From Portulaca oleracea (lineage: Eukaryota > Streptophyta > Magnoliopsida > Caryophyllales > Portulacaceae), in NCBI GenBank assembly GCA_029582165.1, contig CM055869.1:59963518-60027517 (forward strand): a stretch of 64,000 nucleotides of DNA. Direction: 5' to 3'. Below the pieces are notes generated by a model. The model saw nothing but the letters and a program-made list of their open reading frames with translations. It ran no database searches and had not been told where the DNA came from. Below are positions 33,531 to 46,147 of this stretch, in pieces. Position 1 is the stretch's first letter; every line of letters begins with the position of its first letter. The position numbers and the translations under genes were made by a program.

Positions 33531-33769
33531 TATATATTAATTAATAAAAATAATGGTTAACTTTTTTTTTTAAGAAAAAATAAGACGTTGTAAAAGTCAA
33601 TATATATATATATATTTGAAAAAAAGAGGGAAAAAAGAATTTAAAAAGAGTGTTTTTTTTTAAAAAAACTTTTTTTTGATAGGAGTAAAAGAGAGTTCTT
33701 GAAATAATGAAATACCTAACAAAATAACCAAAACACAAACCAATATTCCAAACTTTTTCCCTCTCTACT

Positions 33770-33968
33770 TTTCTCCCTGTTTTTTCCGCTTTGCCGCGCC
33801 ACCCTCTCACGCCGGTTCCTCCGCCGTCGTTCGCTGGAATATCTCGCCGGAGATTTTCTCAGGCACCGGAGTCTTCTCCGTCTCTCTTTCTATCTCTCCT
33901 TCCATGGTTTTGAGCTTGCTGGTCGTCGTCGCTTCTTCAAACCTAACGGAATTTCTTTCATTCTGAAG
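33770..33968 (+). other. DCAF4: DCAF4 leader exon 1 (non-coding) with an upstream ORF
   Basis: A G+C-richer stretch ending in the donor TTCTGAAG followed by GTAAAA. It contains an upstream ORF, 33904-33966, of 20 codons plus stop (begins MVLSLLVVVASS). The exon start is approximate; no cap-site signal was identified. Confidence 0.6.
33904..33966 (+). promoter_or_regulatory. Upstream ORF 1 in the DCAF4 leader
   Basis: An ATG within TCCATGG context opens a 20-residue frame ending two bases before the splice donor. Upstream ORFs often lower translation of the main frame. That is known in general and is not shown here. Confidence 0.5.
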
Positions 33969-35800
33969 GTAAAATTCGTAACTCCTAAACTCTTGTCCAA
34001 ACTGAATCTTAATTTGTTTCTGTTAAATCGATTGTAATGCGCGTATTATGTTGAAAAACTAGTTCCCTTGCGCGATCAAAGTAAGGGTATAAGCATGTCT
34101 AATTGTGTTGTGAAGTTGAAGCAATTGAGATTGTATGTGTTGGATTGATTGGAGTTGTGGAGTTGGTTGTGGAAGCTGGAAAGGAATGATGAAGTTATTT
34201 GAATTTGATGAATGAAAACTTTGATGGAGGTTAGGAGTTATATATAAACAGCGTGGATATTATCATATTTTAGTTATTTGGTTGAGTTAGGTCAAATGGA
34301 TCAATAAGGATTGATACAATTTGAGATTCAATTGGGTGGATGTTTGGAGAAGTAGTTGTTTGTTAGTCAATTATGAAAGAAGTTTGGGTTATTCTAGTTC
34401 GACAAGCTTTGACGAATTGATTGCTAATAAACTCTTTATTTGAGGTTGATGCCCAGTTGGTGAGGGCTCTGGTTTTACACTGATGCTGATTAGATATGCT
34501 TCCTTCGCTGCGTGATGTTCGAATCTTAGAATATATATTGCTTGTTGCTGTGTGAATCATGTTGTGACAAATGATTGTTCCTGCATAAACCATATTGTGA
34601 CAATTGAGGGATCCAGAGTTTGGCTGATGTTTAGAAAAATTGATCATCTACGTAAAGACTTGAAGGTCTACATATCGCAGAAATCATAGAATTAATGTAG
34701 AGAGTTAGACCAACAAAGGCATGTGCTAAGTACAGAGTACCTGACTGATATCATTGCTACATCATCATAGTTTAGGTTGTCTGTTGTTATATATACCTCA
34801 ATCATTGGTATGCCAGTCCTTGTGGAATGCATGAATCACAATTTGTAGTTGCTGAAACAGAAATGGATACTTAAGTTAGTTTAGAGAATCTAGTTGATGT
34901 TGATTCATATAGACTTGGAGCAATAGGTTAATAGAGTTGCCCAAAGTTCTTTGGGGGTTGCAGTGGGAATCGTGTAGCTAACTTGTGCAATAAAAGGAGT
35001 ATCATTCAAGGAGTACACCATAGTAAAGAGGTGTGATTCATACAGGGTACTGATCTAAGTGCCACTTATAAAAAGGAAGGGATAAAGCTTCATCCTTTAT
35101 AGTCGGTAGTAATTCATGATAGTAAAGAGCATGAAACGATTGACAAGAAATTATTCATGTTAGGGAGAAAACCGGAACTTACAAGACCTCATTGAATTCA
35201 GAGATTTATTTAACATGTAAAAAAGAGAGTTGAAGGTTAGCGCTTAATGAGACTTGACTGCTTAGTGCTTACTAGAAAGTTGTATGCACCTTTCCCGAAA
35301 TACTTAGCTGTTTAATATGCTTAAAAGTTGTGAATTTGTCCTTTGAAACTTCTAAGACACACTTCACAGCTCACAGATCACAAGTCAGTGATCACTGTCC
35401 ATTATTCAGAGCTTATGCTGTCCCTGATCAATCATGATGTATGAATACTGAATACATTTTGTACATATATATGATGAGTTCTCAGAATTTTCATGGAAGC
35501 TGCATTCATATACGGGTCCTAGGCCCTGGTTGAAAGTTGAAACTTTGATGAATTATCCACAATATACTTATATGGTGAGTTCACAGACTTGCCACGACAG
35601 TTGCGTGCATATATTGGGTTCTTCACCCAGGTTGAAAGTTTAATGAATTATTGATTGCAGCTTAGATTTTATATTTTCGAATCACCCATTTGAAAGATGT
35701 GCTTGCTCATTGTGTCCTATCAATGGCTTTTCAGTACAACATTACCCTGCTGTTGGGTTTAGTGCTTATCCATTTACTGTTTTCTATTTTTTCATTTTAG

Positions 35801-35871
35801 GCAACGAAAGGAAGGTTAGGCTACATCCTAATCGCTGGATAGGAGGAAAACCCTAATGCTGAACAACAAAG
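35801..35871 (+). other. DCAF4: DCAF4 leader exon 2 (non-coding for the main protein)
   Basis: Bounded by acceptor TTCATTTTAG at 35791-35800 and donor CAAAG followed by GTAACA. Contains the ATG of a second upstream ORF at 35856. Confidence 0.6.
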
Positions 35872-36510
35872 GTAACATCTCATTGGCTGACTTGTCTCCA
35901 CTCTCCACTGTCAAATTGTATAAGCTGTTGCTCTTGGTCTTCTCCAGCATGGTTCTCAGATTAAACTTTTTTTGTCAATTATGCTATAATAAGAGGTTTG
36001 CTCTTCCTGGTTTCATGTGTTTGGATATTTCCTGTTGTTTTGTTATATGCCAATTATGGTGGAAATAATTGTTGGAGCAATTAGACTTAGAAATTGACTT
36101 TATAATTTGCCAAATTGTGTAAGGAAATAATGGCCGTATCTTCAGAGGAAGTGATTCAATTTGAGAATTATATTTACAAGCATTTGGTAAAGTGTATTTG
36201 TGTTACGAATAAAAAGTTGAGTTTTGAACGAAGTCTCCCCTGATTTCGTTTGAAATCAGCACTAAAGTCCCCCGACTTATTAGCCTTCCACTGCTAATAA
36301 TTGTTTAATTAACCATGATGCATTCAATCACATAGTTATGAATCAGGGGTGTTCCAGAAGTGGCGAGGCATGCCATAGAGATCAGTTTCTGGCAAATTCA
36401 ATCTCTTTTATTTTTCGTTGATGCTCCCTCTTCTAGTTTTCTGAAGGGTCTTTCTTTGTCATGCAGAATATTTGTTCCCACCCTTTTTGCTGGGTGATTT
36501 CAATTGTTGA
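35856..36510 (+). promoter_or_regulatory. Spliced upstream ORF 2, ending 1 nt before the DCAF4 start codon
   Basis: Starts at ATG 35856 (MLNNK), crosses the intron 35872-36466, and continues in the next exon to a TGA at 36508-36510 (18 codons plus stop). The main ATG is at 36512-36514, so the stop and the start are separated by one T. Depends on the predicted splice sites. Confidence 0.5.
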
Positions 36511-36511
36511 T

Positions 36512-39500
36512 ATGGCTCCAGAGTTGCCGGGTTTCTATTATGACCCAGAGAAGAACAGATACTTCCCAATAAAGGGTCCAATCCCTGGTTCTTCTCGCAG
36601 ATCAGCCCCTCAGAAGCCTCCTTCTGAGGTCATCAAGGTCAGTTGCTTACCTCAATGTGGCTGGGATTTATAAATTGAAAGGTCATTAGCTTTGACTTTT
36701 GTTTGGGATTTATAAATTGAAAGGGCTCGTAGTTCTGGCATGGTGCAAGCCTCTTTTGTCAAGGTTATGCACTTTTATGGAGTTGGTTGGATGTAATGCA
36801 ATCACCTTGTGATGAAATCAATACGTATGACAATATGCATCCTTAATTCCTAACTGCGTACAACTTGTTTGTTGGTGCCTAACTGTGTACAACTTGTTTG
36901 TTCTTAGATGTTCCTCAGAGAAACCCTTCTTTTCTTTTTCCAACCCTGCTGCTAAGAAAGTGTGCTTCTTGCAGTTCATGGCTAGCCCTTATAAGTGGCC
37001 AGACATTTTATTCGTTTGGGAGGAGGATGATTTTCCCCCTCTTTGATTGGTATAGTTGATGTTGTGGATTGTCTGTTTTTGGGCTTGCACTTAGCCTTTT
37101 TAGGACGATTTTTCAGCATCCTGTCTTGTAGATATTTGTTAATATGAATATAGTAGCCTTTTCTTAACAAAAAAAGAGGAAACCTTGTATCCAATCACAC
37201 AATTTCCTCTACGTATATAATTATATGTCTTGTGTAGAGAATTCTCCAATTTCCAAAGTTTGGTTTTCTATTGGTAGCTCCTGTTTGAAACTTTGAAGTT
37301 AATCATCTAGTGCAGTATTTCTTGTGAACTAGGTTGAGGTAAATGACTTGTGGATTATGTAGATTGTAGAGCCAAACTCTCTGTTCATAGTAACAAATTT
37401 ATAGTTCAAAAGTGAAGTCATACCTATCTTTATCTGCCTGGCCATTTTTCAGATTATTTATTTATTTATTTATTGTTAACTGATTGCTGTTGACTGATTG
37501 ACCAGCATACTTCTATGAAGTTTTAACCTTGCCCACTAAAGTTAGTTCCTGCTTCATGTATTTACTCTTTGCATTTGCTGTTACCCTTCTTGCCACCTCT
37601 AGACTGAGTTTCTCAAAAAATTTATTTATTTGTTATTGCAGTTCAATTCTGGTTGTTTAAGTATTGAATGTAACTGGTGCAAAAAACTTTATAGGCACAA
37701 AGCTCACCCAGAAGGGATATTAGAAGCTCCAGGCTCCTTCACCGTAGGGAGCTGTATGGGAATATAATCAATTTTAGCAATCGAAAATGTAGTTTCGAAG
37801 AGGAATATGCAAAGAAGCTGGTCGCACAGCCCAAGGTATTCATTTTCTTGATGTAGTTCTCTTTGTTGACTTATGTACTTGGGTGTTGTGTCAATGCAGT
37901 TTTTAAGGTTTCCGGTGTCTATGCCGAGACATGATAAGACTTAATTCCCGTCTGGCAGTTTTTTGGAGTCCTTGTCTTGTTAGAAATAGTTTTCTTTGAG
38001 CTTATTGATTTCAGGATAAAAGAAGGCATGATGTGACTGCAAGTTTGATATTTAATTCAGTTATTGATTACTTTTCAATGAAACTAGATATCGGGAAGGC
38101 TTCTAATCATGTCATTGGGGGCCATCTTTTTCGTGTTATGAGAGAAGGGGTTTTGGAGTTTTGGGTAAAGGTGGATGGCATTTCTTCAACTTCTTTTGCA
38201 GTTATTGTTAATGGCTCCTCAACACAATTCTTTTTATGCTTCTAGAGAACTTTGTCCAGGTAGTCCTGTATTTTCTCTTCTGTTTTGGTGGTGGTGGGGG
38301 TTTCCACTAGGCTATTACATTCAACTTCCACAAATTGACTTCTCTCTGTTCTTTGTTGGTTGAATGAATTTGACAGCTGTTACAATCTTTTGATTCCTCA
38401 TCAAGGAGGAGGAAAAGAAAGTTTCACATCATTGATGATGATACAATATAATTGATATCGATTGTACGGCTTTCAACTTATTTCATTGATTCATGATCTA
38501 TCAATGGTTAATCCTGGATTTGACATGAACTTGGATTTGGGTATTCCTATATTCAAGGATAGTATACAAATTTCATTTTGAGATGATAAAAGAAACTAGA
38601 ATTTATCATTAAATTTCTATGAGTTGTACTGTAATTTGCCTGCTGATATATAAGGTCTAATGCAGGTTTGGAAATATCATAACTTAGATAGGGACGTTGA
38701 TGGTGCCCTGACTGTTGTGCAAACTAATGTTGCGACACCTGAGGGGGAATACAGAACAGATGCTTTGTTAACTGGAGGTGTTGGTGGCTCATTGAAGTAT
38801 GTTTACTTTACTGTTGTGGTTTAAGTTGTCCATGTGCTGTATGCCTTGCCAGGAATATTTCATGTCTCAGCTCTTGGTTGAGCATTGCCTTCTTTTGGAT
38901 GAGACCTAATTGATTTTATGCTTGATGGTGCATTTTATGTAGTACCGGTCTGTTGGCACTTGGCACAATGTCCATAATCTGGATAGTTGAAAAAGATTAT
39001 TTTTCAACTTATATAGTAATGGACTAAAGTAAATGCCTCATTAAACCTCCTTAGCTTCTTTTCTCTGGAGGAGTAGGTTGCGAACGATTTCTAAGTCTTG
39101 GATCAATTGGAACTAGTCTCTCTAAATTGCAAACATTAGGAGTTGCTTATATCGATGTTGTAAATGGGTCTATGGGTAAGTGTCCATGGGTACTATCGCC
39201 CCTCTGCCAACCTTCTTACCCTCCCTCCTAATGCTCATGTCTCTCAACGAGCTTTGAGATTTGCCTGCATCAGGTGTTTCAATTATCTACGCTTGAGAAT
39301 GTCTTTATTATTAATAATAATTGATTAGTTCATTTAGTAACTTGATTAATTTATGTTTAACATCAGGTGTTTCTGAAATTTTCAGTTTCTGTTGTGGTTT
39401 CTGCTGTCAAATAGTGGTGTGGTTTGTCACAAAGTGATTTTCTTTTGTAGCCTATTTGATATTGGAAACGTTGGTCACGACCTCAATTATGGTTTGCGGG

Positions 39501-42500
39501 TTACATCAGACTGTATATGGCCTGAAAAAGTTGGACCAGACTTTTGCTATATGCCTAAAGATATTATGAAAATTAACGGTGTTACACGGCATATGCCATC
39601 AGGCATATCATCCATCAGTGTGCCCAGAAAGGGACGGCTGGATGATGATGGGAGAGCCATGCAATGTGCCTTGTATCCTTTCATGTTAGCATAGACAAAG
39701 TTTCGTATTTTAGTTTTGTTGAAATGTTCTCCTTCAGTCTTTCTCAACTTGTATAGTATTCAATTGGTTGTTGATAACTTGCCTCCTTTTTGTTTGTTCA
39801 ATCCAAACCTGTTTTCACCTGGGAAATACACAAAAAATTATCATCTTTATTTTAATCAATAGATAATGATATAAGAAGAGTAAAAGACGATAAATATGGA
39901 ATTGAGACTGAGCCAAGCATGAGATCTCTTAATGAACTGTGCTTATGGTAATCTCATAGAATTATAGAAATGAGCATTAATGAAAATGAAGCTGGCCTAT
40001 ATTTGCTGCGCAGTCCACATCCTGTAATGGGTGGGTTTGAGCACTTGTTGCCATGGATCACATATGGTTTTTTCAGCGTAGCCTAGTATTTGGTCCAAGC
40101 TTGGAGCTATAAGAAGTCACACAACCCAATTGGTTTTCTGCGTAAGAAAAAAACCCTGTCCCCCAGGTTGATGTAGCAGTGATTTAATCACTAGAGGTAG
40201 AGGGGCATTTGAATCTCCTATATGACCTTACAATCTACTCACTTTACGTAATCATATGGTCTGCTCGATGACTAACGGTTGTTCCAATGCGTAGCACAAG
40301 CTAGAACAAGCTCCCATAGGCTGTAGCCAATTTTAGATGTGAGATGTCAGAATTTCTAGCTTGGAATGATTTGCCACAGCTGTTAACAGCAGTTCTGTTG
40401 TCATCATCCCAATTTGAAAAAATAAGTTTTGTCATTAAACGTGAAAAAATTGAATTCAGTAGTGTATTCAATTACTAAATTATTTTATATTGGACTATGA
40501 GATCCATATTTTGTATGGATATTGGAAAATATTAAAAGCTACATTACCCAGTACCCTTTATGCAATACTTATACGCTGTCGTGTTTTTCTCCTTATCAAT
40601 AATGCTAAAAAAATTATCTTCATCGTCATGATCATCATTATTATTAAATGTGGAAATTGTTATGCAGTTATATCGTTGCTTTTGTTATCCTTTAACATAA
40701 GATACCAGGATAACGACTTTGGGGTCAGACTTATCTGGAGGTTCACTTTATCTCCTAAATCTGACGGAACCTGTGGATTTGAACTCTATCGTTCCTGCAA
40801 GAGGGAGATTGCGAGGACTCCTCTCACTTAATGGTACCATTTGGGCAGGAGACATGGATTGTACTGGTGCCAGGGCAGTAGTTGGTAGGTCTCTGAAAAC
40901 TTTTGTTCCATGTAACGTACATCTTGGCATTGTGTCTTGCTCACCATTTCTAACTCACTTGAAGCTACACAATCAGAAATTTGCTGGTATTGCGACTAAA
41001 ATCATGTTAACGCGCTGTGGTTTACCCCTATATGGGGGCTCAGTGGATGTAATGTTTACCCTTGTAAAAAAGGTGCAATTTATTAGGTGCTCCTGGAGCA
41101 CGTGCTCCAGATTGTATGATTGTTCATCCACACATATTAGATTGTTCACCATAGATATTAGATTGTTCACTCTTATTATAATGATTGTTCACTTATGAAT
41201 ATCCGGAGCAAATGCTCCGGGTGCATGCAATATATATTGGTAAAAAAGGGCAAATATATAAACTTAAAAGTAGTAATTAAGTAAATATTCAGCAATACTT
41301 GTCTTGTATCCATGCTTTTTGAATAATTATGTGTCAGTTTGTTGATTTCGTGACTGTCTTGTGTCATTGTTTGTTCTCGTTGACACAACAGCAAGACTTT
41401 GGGCTACTAAATTGTCTTTTATCATCTTCTGCTGATGGATGGTTATCATGTTTGACTGTCCATCTCTATTAGATCACTGTAAAGTTTTTTTTTTTTTTTT
41501 TTCTGTTTCCTGTATATTTTGACGTGATGTGTTCTTTATTTCGTAGGAACTAACTTCGGAGCTTCATTGGTAGATGTGGAAGCTCGAGTGTCATCTACAA
41601 TATGCCGCAGTAAGAGTGACGTGTTATCAGTGCAGCTTAATCCGTTGGTAATCTAGGTGTCTTCAATGTGTCTGGGCTGGATCTTCCTACCCTTTTCCAC
41701 TCTCATGTGCTTTCCCCCTCTCTTTATGTTATTTTATGGTTTGGATGCATTCATACTTGTGTTCTTTTGCTCAGCTTGATTTGTGGGCATAGCGATGTTT
41801 TTGGAATATTAAATTACGTGACAGTCTTGGAATATTTCATTCTTTATTGGGTACTTCATTCATGAACTTTTGTTCATGGGGGTAAGGCTGCCTACTTTAG
41901 GGTCCCTCATACCGCGCTCAAACGTGTCACATGGGAGGTTGTTGTTGTTGTTGTTGTTGTTATTGGGTACTTCATAAATGGATTTCATTGATTTTGTCAG
42001 CAGTACTAGGCTACTAGTGCTGAATTTTGCAGAAAAGAAAACCTTTCTGTGGCTTATTGGATGTAATTTTTGAAATATCAGTTTGTGTGAAAATGCTTTG
42101 ACCAATTAGTATCCCTTTGGTCTAGTTCTGATGCTACTTTGTTGATTGATCTCATGCTAAGCTGCTAAGTAATTTTGATGTTAATGCATCTAATCTCTTC
42201 CATAGCAAACAGTGGCACTGCAGTTTGTGCAGCTTGTCTTATAATTGATATAGTTGTGATTATGAAGTAAGCCTTGACAGTGAAATTCCGTTCTGTTAGC
42301 ATCTTGTATATAGTTGTGATTATCAAGCCTTGACAGTGAATTTCAATTCTGTAAGTGCGAGTATAATAACACTTTATGGATATTAAGGGTTCACATCTTT
42401 AAACTGTTGCAAATCCACATTTTGCGATTGTGACTGGCTAAAAATTTGATATAACAGGGGAATACTGTTCTCTGTGGATTAAGGAATGGAGTGGTGGTTA

Positions 42501-44246
42501 CAGTTGATCTCCGACTGAGGCCGCCTCAGCTTGCTAGGCACAGAATCGCATATCCTCCTCACGGAACCAGTGGCCCTAATAGCAGAGCTGTTCAGAACAA
42601 TTCAAAACCATGGTTTTTCGTAAGTGATTTGATTACCCTTGTTTGTTGTGTTTGTGATATTTTCCTTTTGTCATCTGACTGTAGTGCAGACTTGGATTGA
42701 CTTCTGTGGACTTCTTTAGTCATGTGACTCATGTGACTCTTTATTCTTCGGTCCCTCTATTGTTGGTGAACTCCAAGTGAATTTGTGAACATTTGTCTAG
42801 GATATTTTTTACTTTTGGAGTTCCAGCTCATTCTGTTGCGCTAATTCATTACAAAGGTTTCTAGTGTACATTTATCTCATTTTCCCTTACTGAATGTATT
42901 GTTTAATGCTTTGTTAAAATCCTTGCCACAATTTCCTTATGCAGCTTAGAGGCAACATACAGCCCTCCTGTACAGTCTACATGCCTTCAGCAATATCCTG
43001 GTTTGTCCCAATATGAAGAAACTCAAACTTTTGATTCTTTAAACATTTCCACATTCCTGCTAAAACTTGTTCTTATTTGAATGTGTAGTTTGGCATCACT
43101 ACAAATGTACGACCAATACTTCCTGGCAAGCTCAATGGATGGCTCGGTTAGTATCCGCTCTTATATTCCAGCAATGTAGTTCATATAGTACACATTATGT
43201 GTCCTTCTACCATTGTTGCACCTGCATCTTATCTTGCCCATTTTTTAAACTTATGTTTTTTTTTTACCACACTTAAACAATTTAGCCCGCGTTAGCGGGG
43301 CTATACTGGGTCTTCTGATGTTGACCGCACTAAAACAATTTCCCCTCACTTCCGAGCCACTTTAACAATTCTAACTGTTCATGGGAGAAGTTGCATAAAT
43401 GACTGATTTAACTGCTGCTCCACAGATCAGGCTGTACGATCATCGCTTGACCCAGCGGGGGCCTATACAATCCTATGAAGGTCACGTAAACACGCATACT
43501 CGTATTCAGCTTGGAATCGATCCGTCTGAACGATTTGTGATGTCAGGTTTGGATGGCTGTACTCTTGCAATAAATATGGCAAAACTAAAGCATATTCGAT
43601 CCCCCCAACATCAAATGTGATGATTCTTATATTCATCCGTATTGGTTCCATCTCTTCTCCATCAACCTGGAGAACTGAGAACAGAATCTGAAATTGCATC
43701 CGGTTTGAACAAAACCACATGTATTTAACCCGCTATCTATTTCAACTGCTAGTGTGGGTCCCGCTTGAATGGGGGTTTTTGAGATCCAGATGTAGACAAT
43801 CATATTTCTGCACACTTAACTTGCGTGCAAAGAAACTGATTCCAAGAGACCCACAAATCAGCCCCTCCCCCATTTTCGTTTTATTAATTCCCCATAAGTT
43901 TTTGATACTTCTTCTAGGAGGTGTGGATTGCAAAGTACGTATATGGAGCATAAAATCCGGGGAGTTACTGTTTCAAGAGAAATTTACAAATTCTATCCCC
44001 TCAACCGTTTCATGGCGGCGAACTAGAGGTATGAAAACATGTCTTTCATGACTAACTTTTATGTTTGCTCGAGTCCTTGGTTGCCCAAGTCATGCAGTAT
44101 TTAACCTGACTTCCAAATCCTGATCAGGATCTTCAATGTTGGGCAATCGGGCAGAAAGCCCAGAAGAATGCTGTTACACAGCAGGATCCAGTTGGGATGC
44201 ATGGCTGGGTTCGGTCCATGGATTATTCAGGATGCAATTTCCATGA
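36512..44246 (+). CDS. DCAF4: DCAF4-type WD40 protein, CUL4-DDB1 substrate receptor
   Basis: Predicted 507 residues from 12 coding exons: 36512-36637, 37695-37835, 38666-38796, 39451-39672, 40709-40884, 41547-41647, 42458-42619, 42945-43000, 43089-43146, 43426-43546, 43918-44028, 44128-44246. All joins use GT..AG borders and keep frame. The N-terminus MAPELPGFYYDPEKNRYFPI is the DCAF4/WDR21 signature. Later segments are LNLFDIGNVGHDLNYGLRV, NTVLCGLRNGVVVTVDLRLR, YDQYFLASSMDGS, IRLYDHRLTQRGPIQSYEGH and VDCKVRIWSIKSGELLFQEK, which are WD40 blades. The YDHR at about 395-398 matches the D-x-R motif by which DCAF proteins bind DDB1. The end, WDAWLGSVHGLFRMQFP, fits plant homologs. It would recruit substrates to a CUL4 ubiquitin ligase; the substrates are unknown. 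A tandem TAG/GAG acceptor at 43915-43920 may give a one-residue variant. Confidence 0.88.
38960..39175 (+). mobile_element. SINE-like repeat, copy 3, in a DCAF4 intron
   Basis: Contains CCATAATCTGGATAGTTGAA, GCCTCATTAAACCTCC, GCGAACGATTTCTAAGTCTT and AGTCTCTCTAAATTGCAAAC in the same order as the copies at 3374 and 4605. The intron is 38797-39450. Confidence 0.45.
41071..41230. mobile_element. Short MITE-like element with palindromic ends in a DCAF4 intron
   Basis: The left end GGTGCTCCTGGAGCACGTGC and right end CCGGAGCAAATGCTCCGGGT are each palindromic and mutually inverted. Between them are four spaced copies of GATTGTTCA. No clear target duplication. Confidence 0.5.
41860..41960 (+). mobile_element. 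Au-type SINE, 5'-truncated, with target duplication
   Basis: A 101-bp insertion with GGGGGTAAGGCTGCCTAC, GGGTCCCTCATACCGCGC and a (TTG)8-like tail, the Au SINE 3' end. Flanked by a perfect 15-bp duplication TATTGGGTACTTCAT (41845-41859 and 41961-41975). In the DCAF4 intron 41648-42457. Confidence 0.85.
42245..42355 (+). repeat. Short tandem duplication in a DCAF4 intron
   Basis: ATATAGTTGTGATTAT, then AAGCCTTGACAGTGAA and TTCTGT, occurs twice about 56 bp apart. Confidence 0.7.
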
Positions 44247-44267
44247 CAACGGAAGTTTTGTCGTTCA

Positions 44268-44495
44268 AAGTTGGCATGCTCGTCAAACCCTGTGCATTAG
44301 TAGGTTGAACAACGGTTATATATCTGGTATTGACCTTAATTTACAAGAACATTTTGTAGTAACTAGTTTTTGCTGATGCAGTGATACGTGCTCGTCAAGC
44401 CCTAGGCATTAGTAGGTTGAACTACACTTATATACTTGGTATCGACCTTAATTTACATCATCATTTTGTAGTGACTAGTTGTTGCTGATTCGTTG
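44268..44495 (+). repeat. Tandem duplication just after the DCAF4 stop codon
   Basis: Two copies, about 115 bp apart, of GCTCGTCAAxCCCTxxGCAT, TAGTAGGTTGAAC, TATTGACCTTAATTTACA-like text and ATTTTGTAGTxACTAGTTxT. They lie in the presumed 3' UTR. Confidence 0.75.
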
Positions 44496-45929
44496 ATACC
44501 TTCTTCTCGGTTCCTTCTTTCATGGGGATTGGGTTTTTTTTTTGGGGGGGGGGGGGTGTTCTTTGACATAGGAGCATAGTGTTTTTTTTTTTTTTATTGT
44601 ATTTTATTGGGGATATGAAAGATTGGAGAAAAGGTTGAATGGATATATACATTATAGTTTATGTAATCTTGGTTTTGTTGATATGATGTGAAATATGAGC
44701 TGATTCACTAAGCATTTACCAAAAACTTCAGCCAGAAAGGTCCCGATTGAACCAAGGGAGAAGTAGGAATTTTGTGTTAAAAATCATTTTGTGTTCTATT
44801 TCTATTACTCCATTTCACATATTTATACTCTGTTCTTTTTATGGTAGTCGTAAAACTATTGTCTATTTAGCTGTTACTAGTATTAAGTTTTTTTAATCTT
44901 TCCTCTAAAATTAATATAAAACAGTGCATTCATTATGTTTCCTTAAAAAAAAAATTCATCTTTTAGAATGAACTATGTAGGAATAGGATGCGTATGGGAT
45001 GGAAGGAGTAAATAAGCCAACAATTTTATTTAAAACCTAGAAGGAACAAAGTCCACAAACAATTACAAACTCCGGCCTGGTGTGAGTCTTGCTTTCTACA
45101 AGGTTTGGATCTGTCTTACTTAGACCTGATCACTGAACATAGTACCTGTTCGACCCTACCCTACTCGAAAATTTGCGAGTCAAGATCATAATTTTTTTAA
45201 GGCTGACCTGGTTTGACTCGAAAGTTTCGGGATCCTGAGCCTAGTTAGGGTTGGGTTCGGGACAAAGACGTTGCCCCAACCCGACAATGCTATACGCCTC
45301 AATCTGACTTGACTTGACTTTTAAATAGGTTTGACATAAAAAAAAATGTTCCAAGTTTTAGTGTTGGATGACCAGTTCACTGAACGGATCAGGGGTGCCC
45401 TGACCCGAAGTTGGGTCGAGTTCTCGAGTTGGGTCTGGGTGGAGGAGGAGGATTCGTTACTTCTGACCCGACCTGACCCAAACTTTGAACAAGTTTAAAT
45501 TCTGAATGTAGCAACTTTACTTGGATAAACATCATTGCACTCAAGCTAGGCACACACAAAGCAAAAGTTAATCAACAAAATCCCCGACATAAATCAAGAT
45601 TAGGGAGCCTCTAAATAGCCATTAAGCTCTCATCCCAAACTTAAACACCAACCAAAACTTTCTAAAAGTTGATCCAAAAGTAATTTAATTAGCATTATCT
45701 TATATTATGTACTTGAAAATGAAATGAAATCCAAGACAATAGAGTTGGCGGCAGACAGAGTATTCAAAGTAGAAAACGAGTAAACATCCACTTTTTTCCT
45801 TTTTTCTTTTTTCTTTTTAGAAGGACAAAAAGTTTGGTGAGTCTTCTTTTGAAATTCATGCGTAAATCACGCTGACCCTACTTCGCCTATGGATTACATT
45901 GCTAATATATAGTCTATAGTTACTTGTAA
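44496..45929. other. Gene-free region downstream of DCAF4
   Basis: Homopolymer runs (G at 44544-44556, T at 44582-44595). At 45130-45490 there is ACCCGA/TCGGGT-rich text resembling hAT-like relics (GTTGGGTCGAGTTCTCGAGT). No gene recognised. Confidence 0.4.
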
Positions 45930-46147
45930 CGCGGACAAAATTTTGTTCGATCCAAATGTCTTTATCTATTTGATTAGGAAAAATCCGGTTTGTTCTAAAT
46001 TCGATTTTGACATTGACCGAATATTCAGACATAATATTTCGCTTTTTTCCATTTTTGAAACCCAAATTTAGCTCTTTCTAAATTACTCGACCTGACTCGA
46101 CAAAAGATCGGGGCCGGACATCAATTGCTCATTTGAATTTTGACAAC
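45930..46147. mobile_element. hAT MITE family A, eroded copy
   Basis: Contains CGGACAAAATTTTGTTCGAT, GACCGAATATTCAGACATAA, TTTCGCTTTTTTCCATTTTT and a GGGGCCGGACATCAATTGCT segment, in family order. The terminal TAG ends are degraded. Confidence 0.6.

Noticed and set aside
38015..38245. 77-codon open frame after a plausible acceptor in a DCAF4 intron
   Set aside because: The flanking exons join directly as QPK-VWKY, the order expected for DCAF4, and the frame shows no WD40 or other known motif. It could be a rare alternative exon but nothing supports it.
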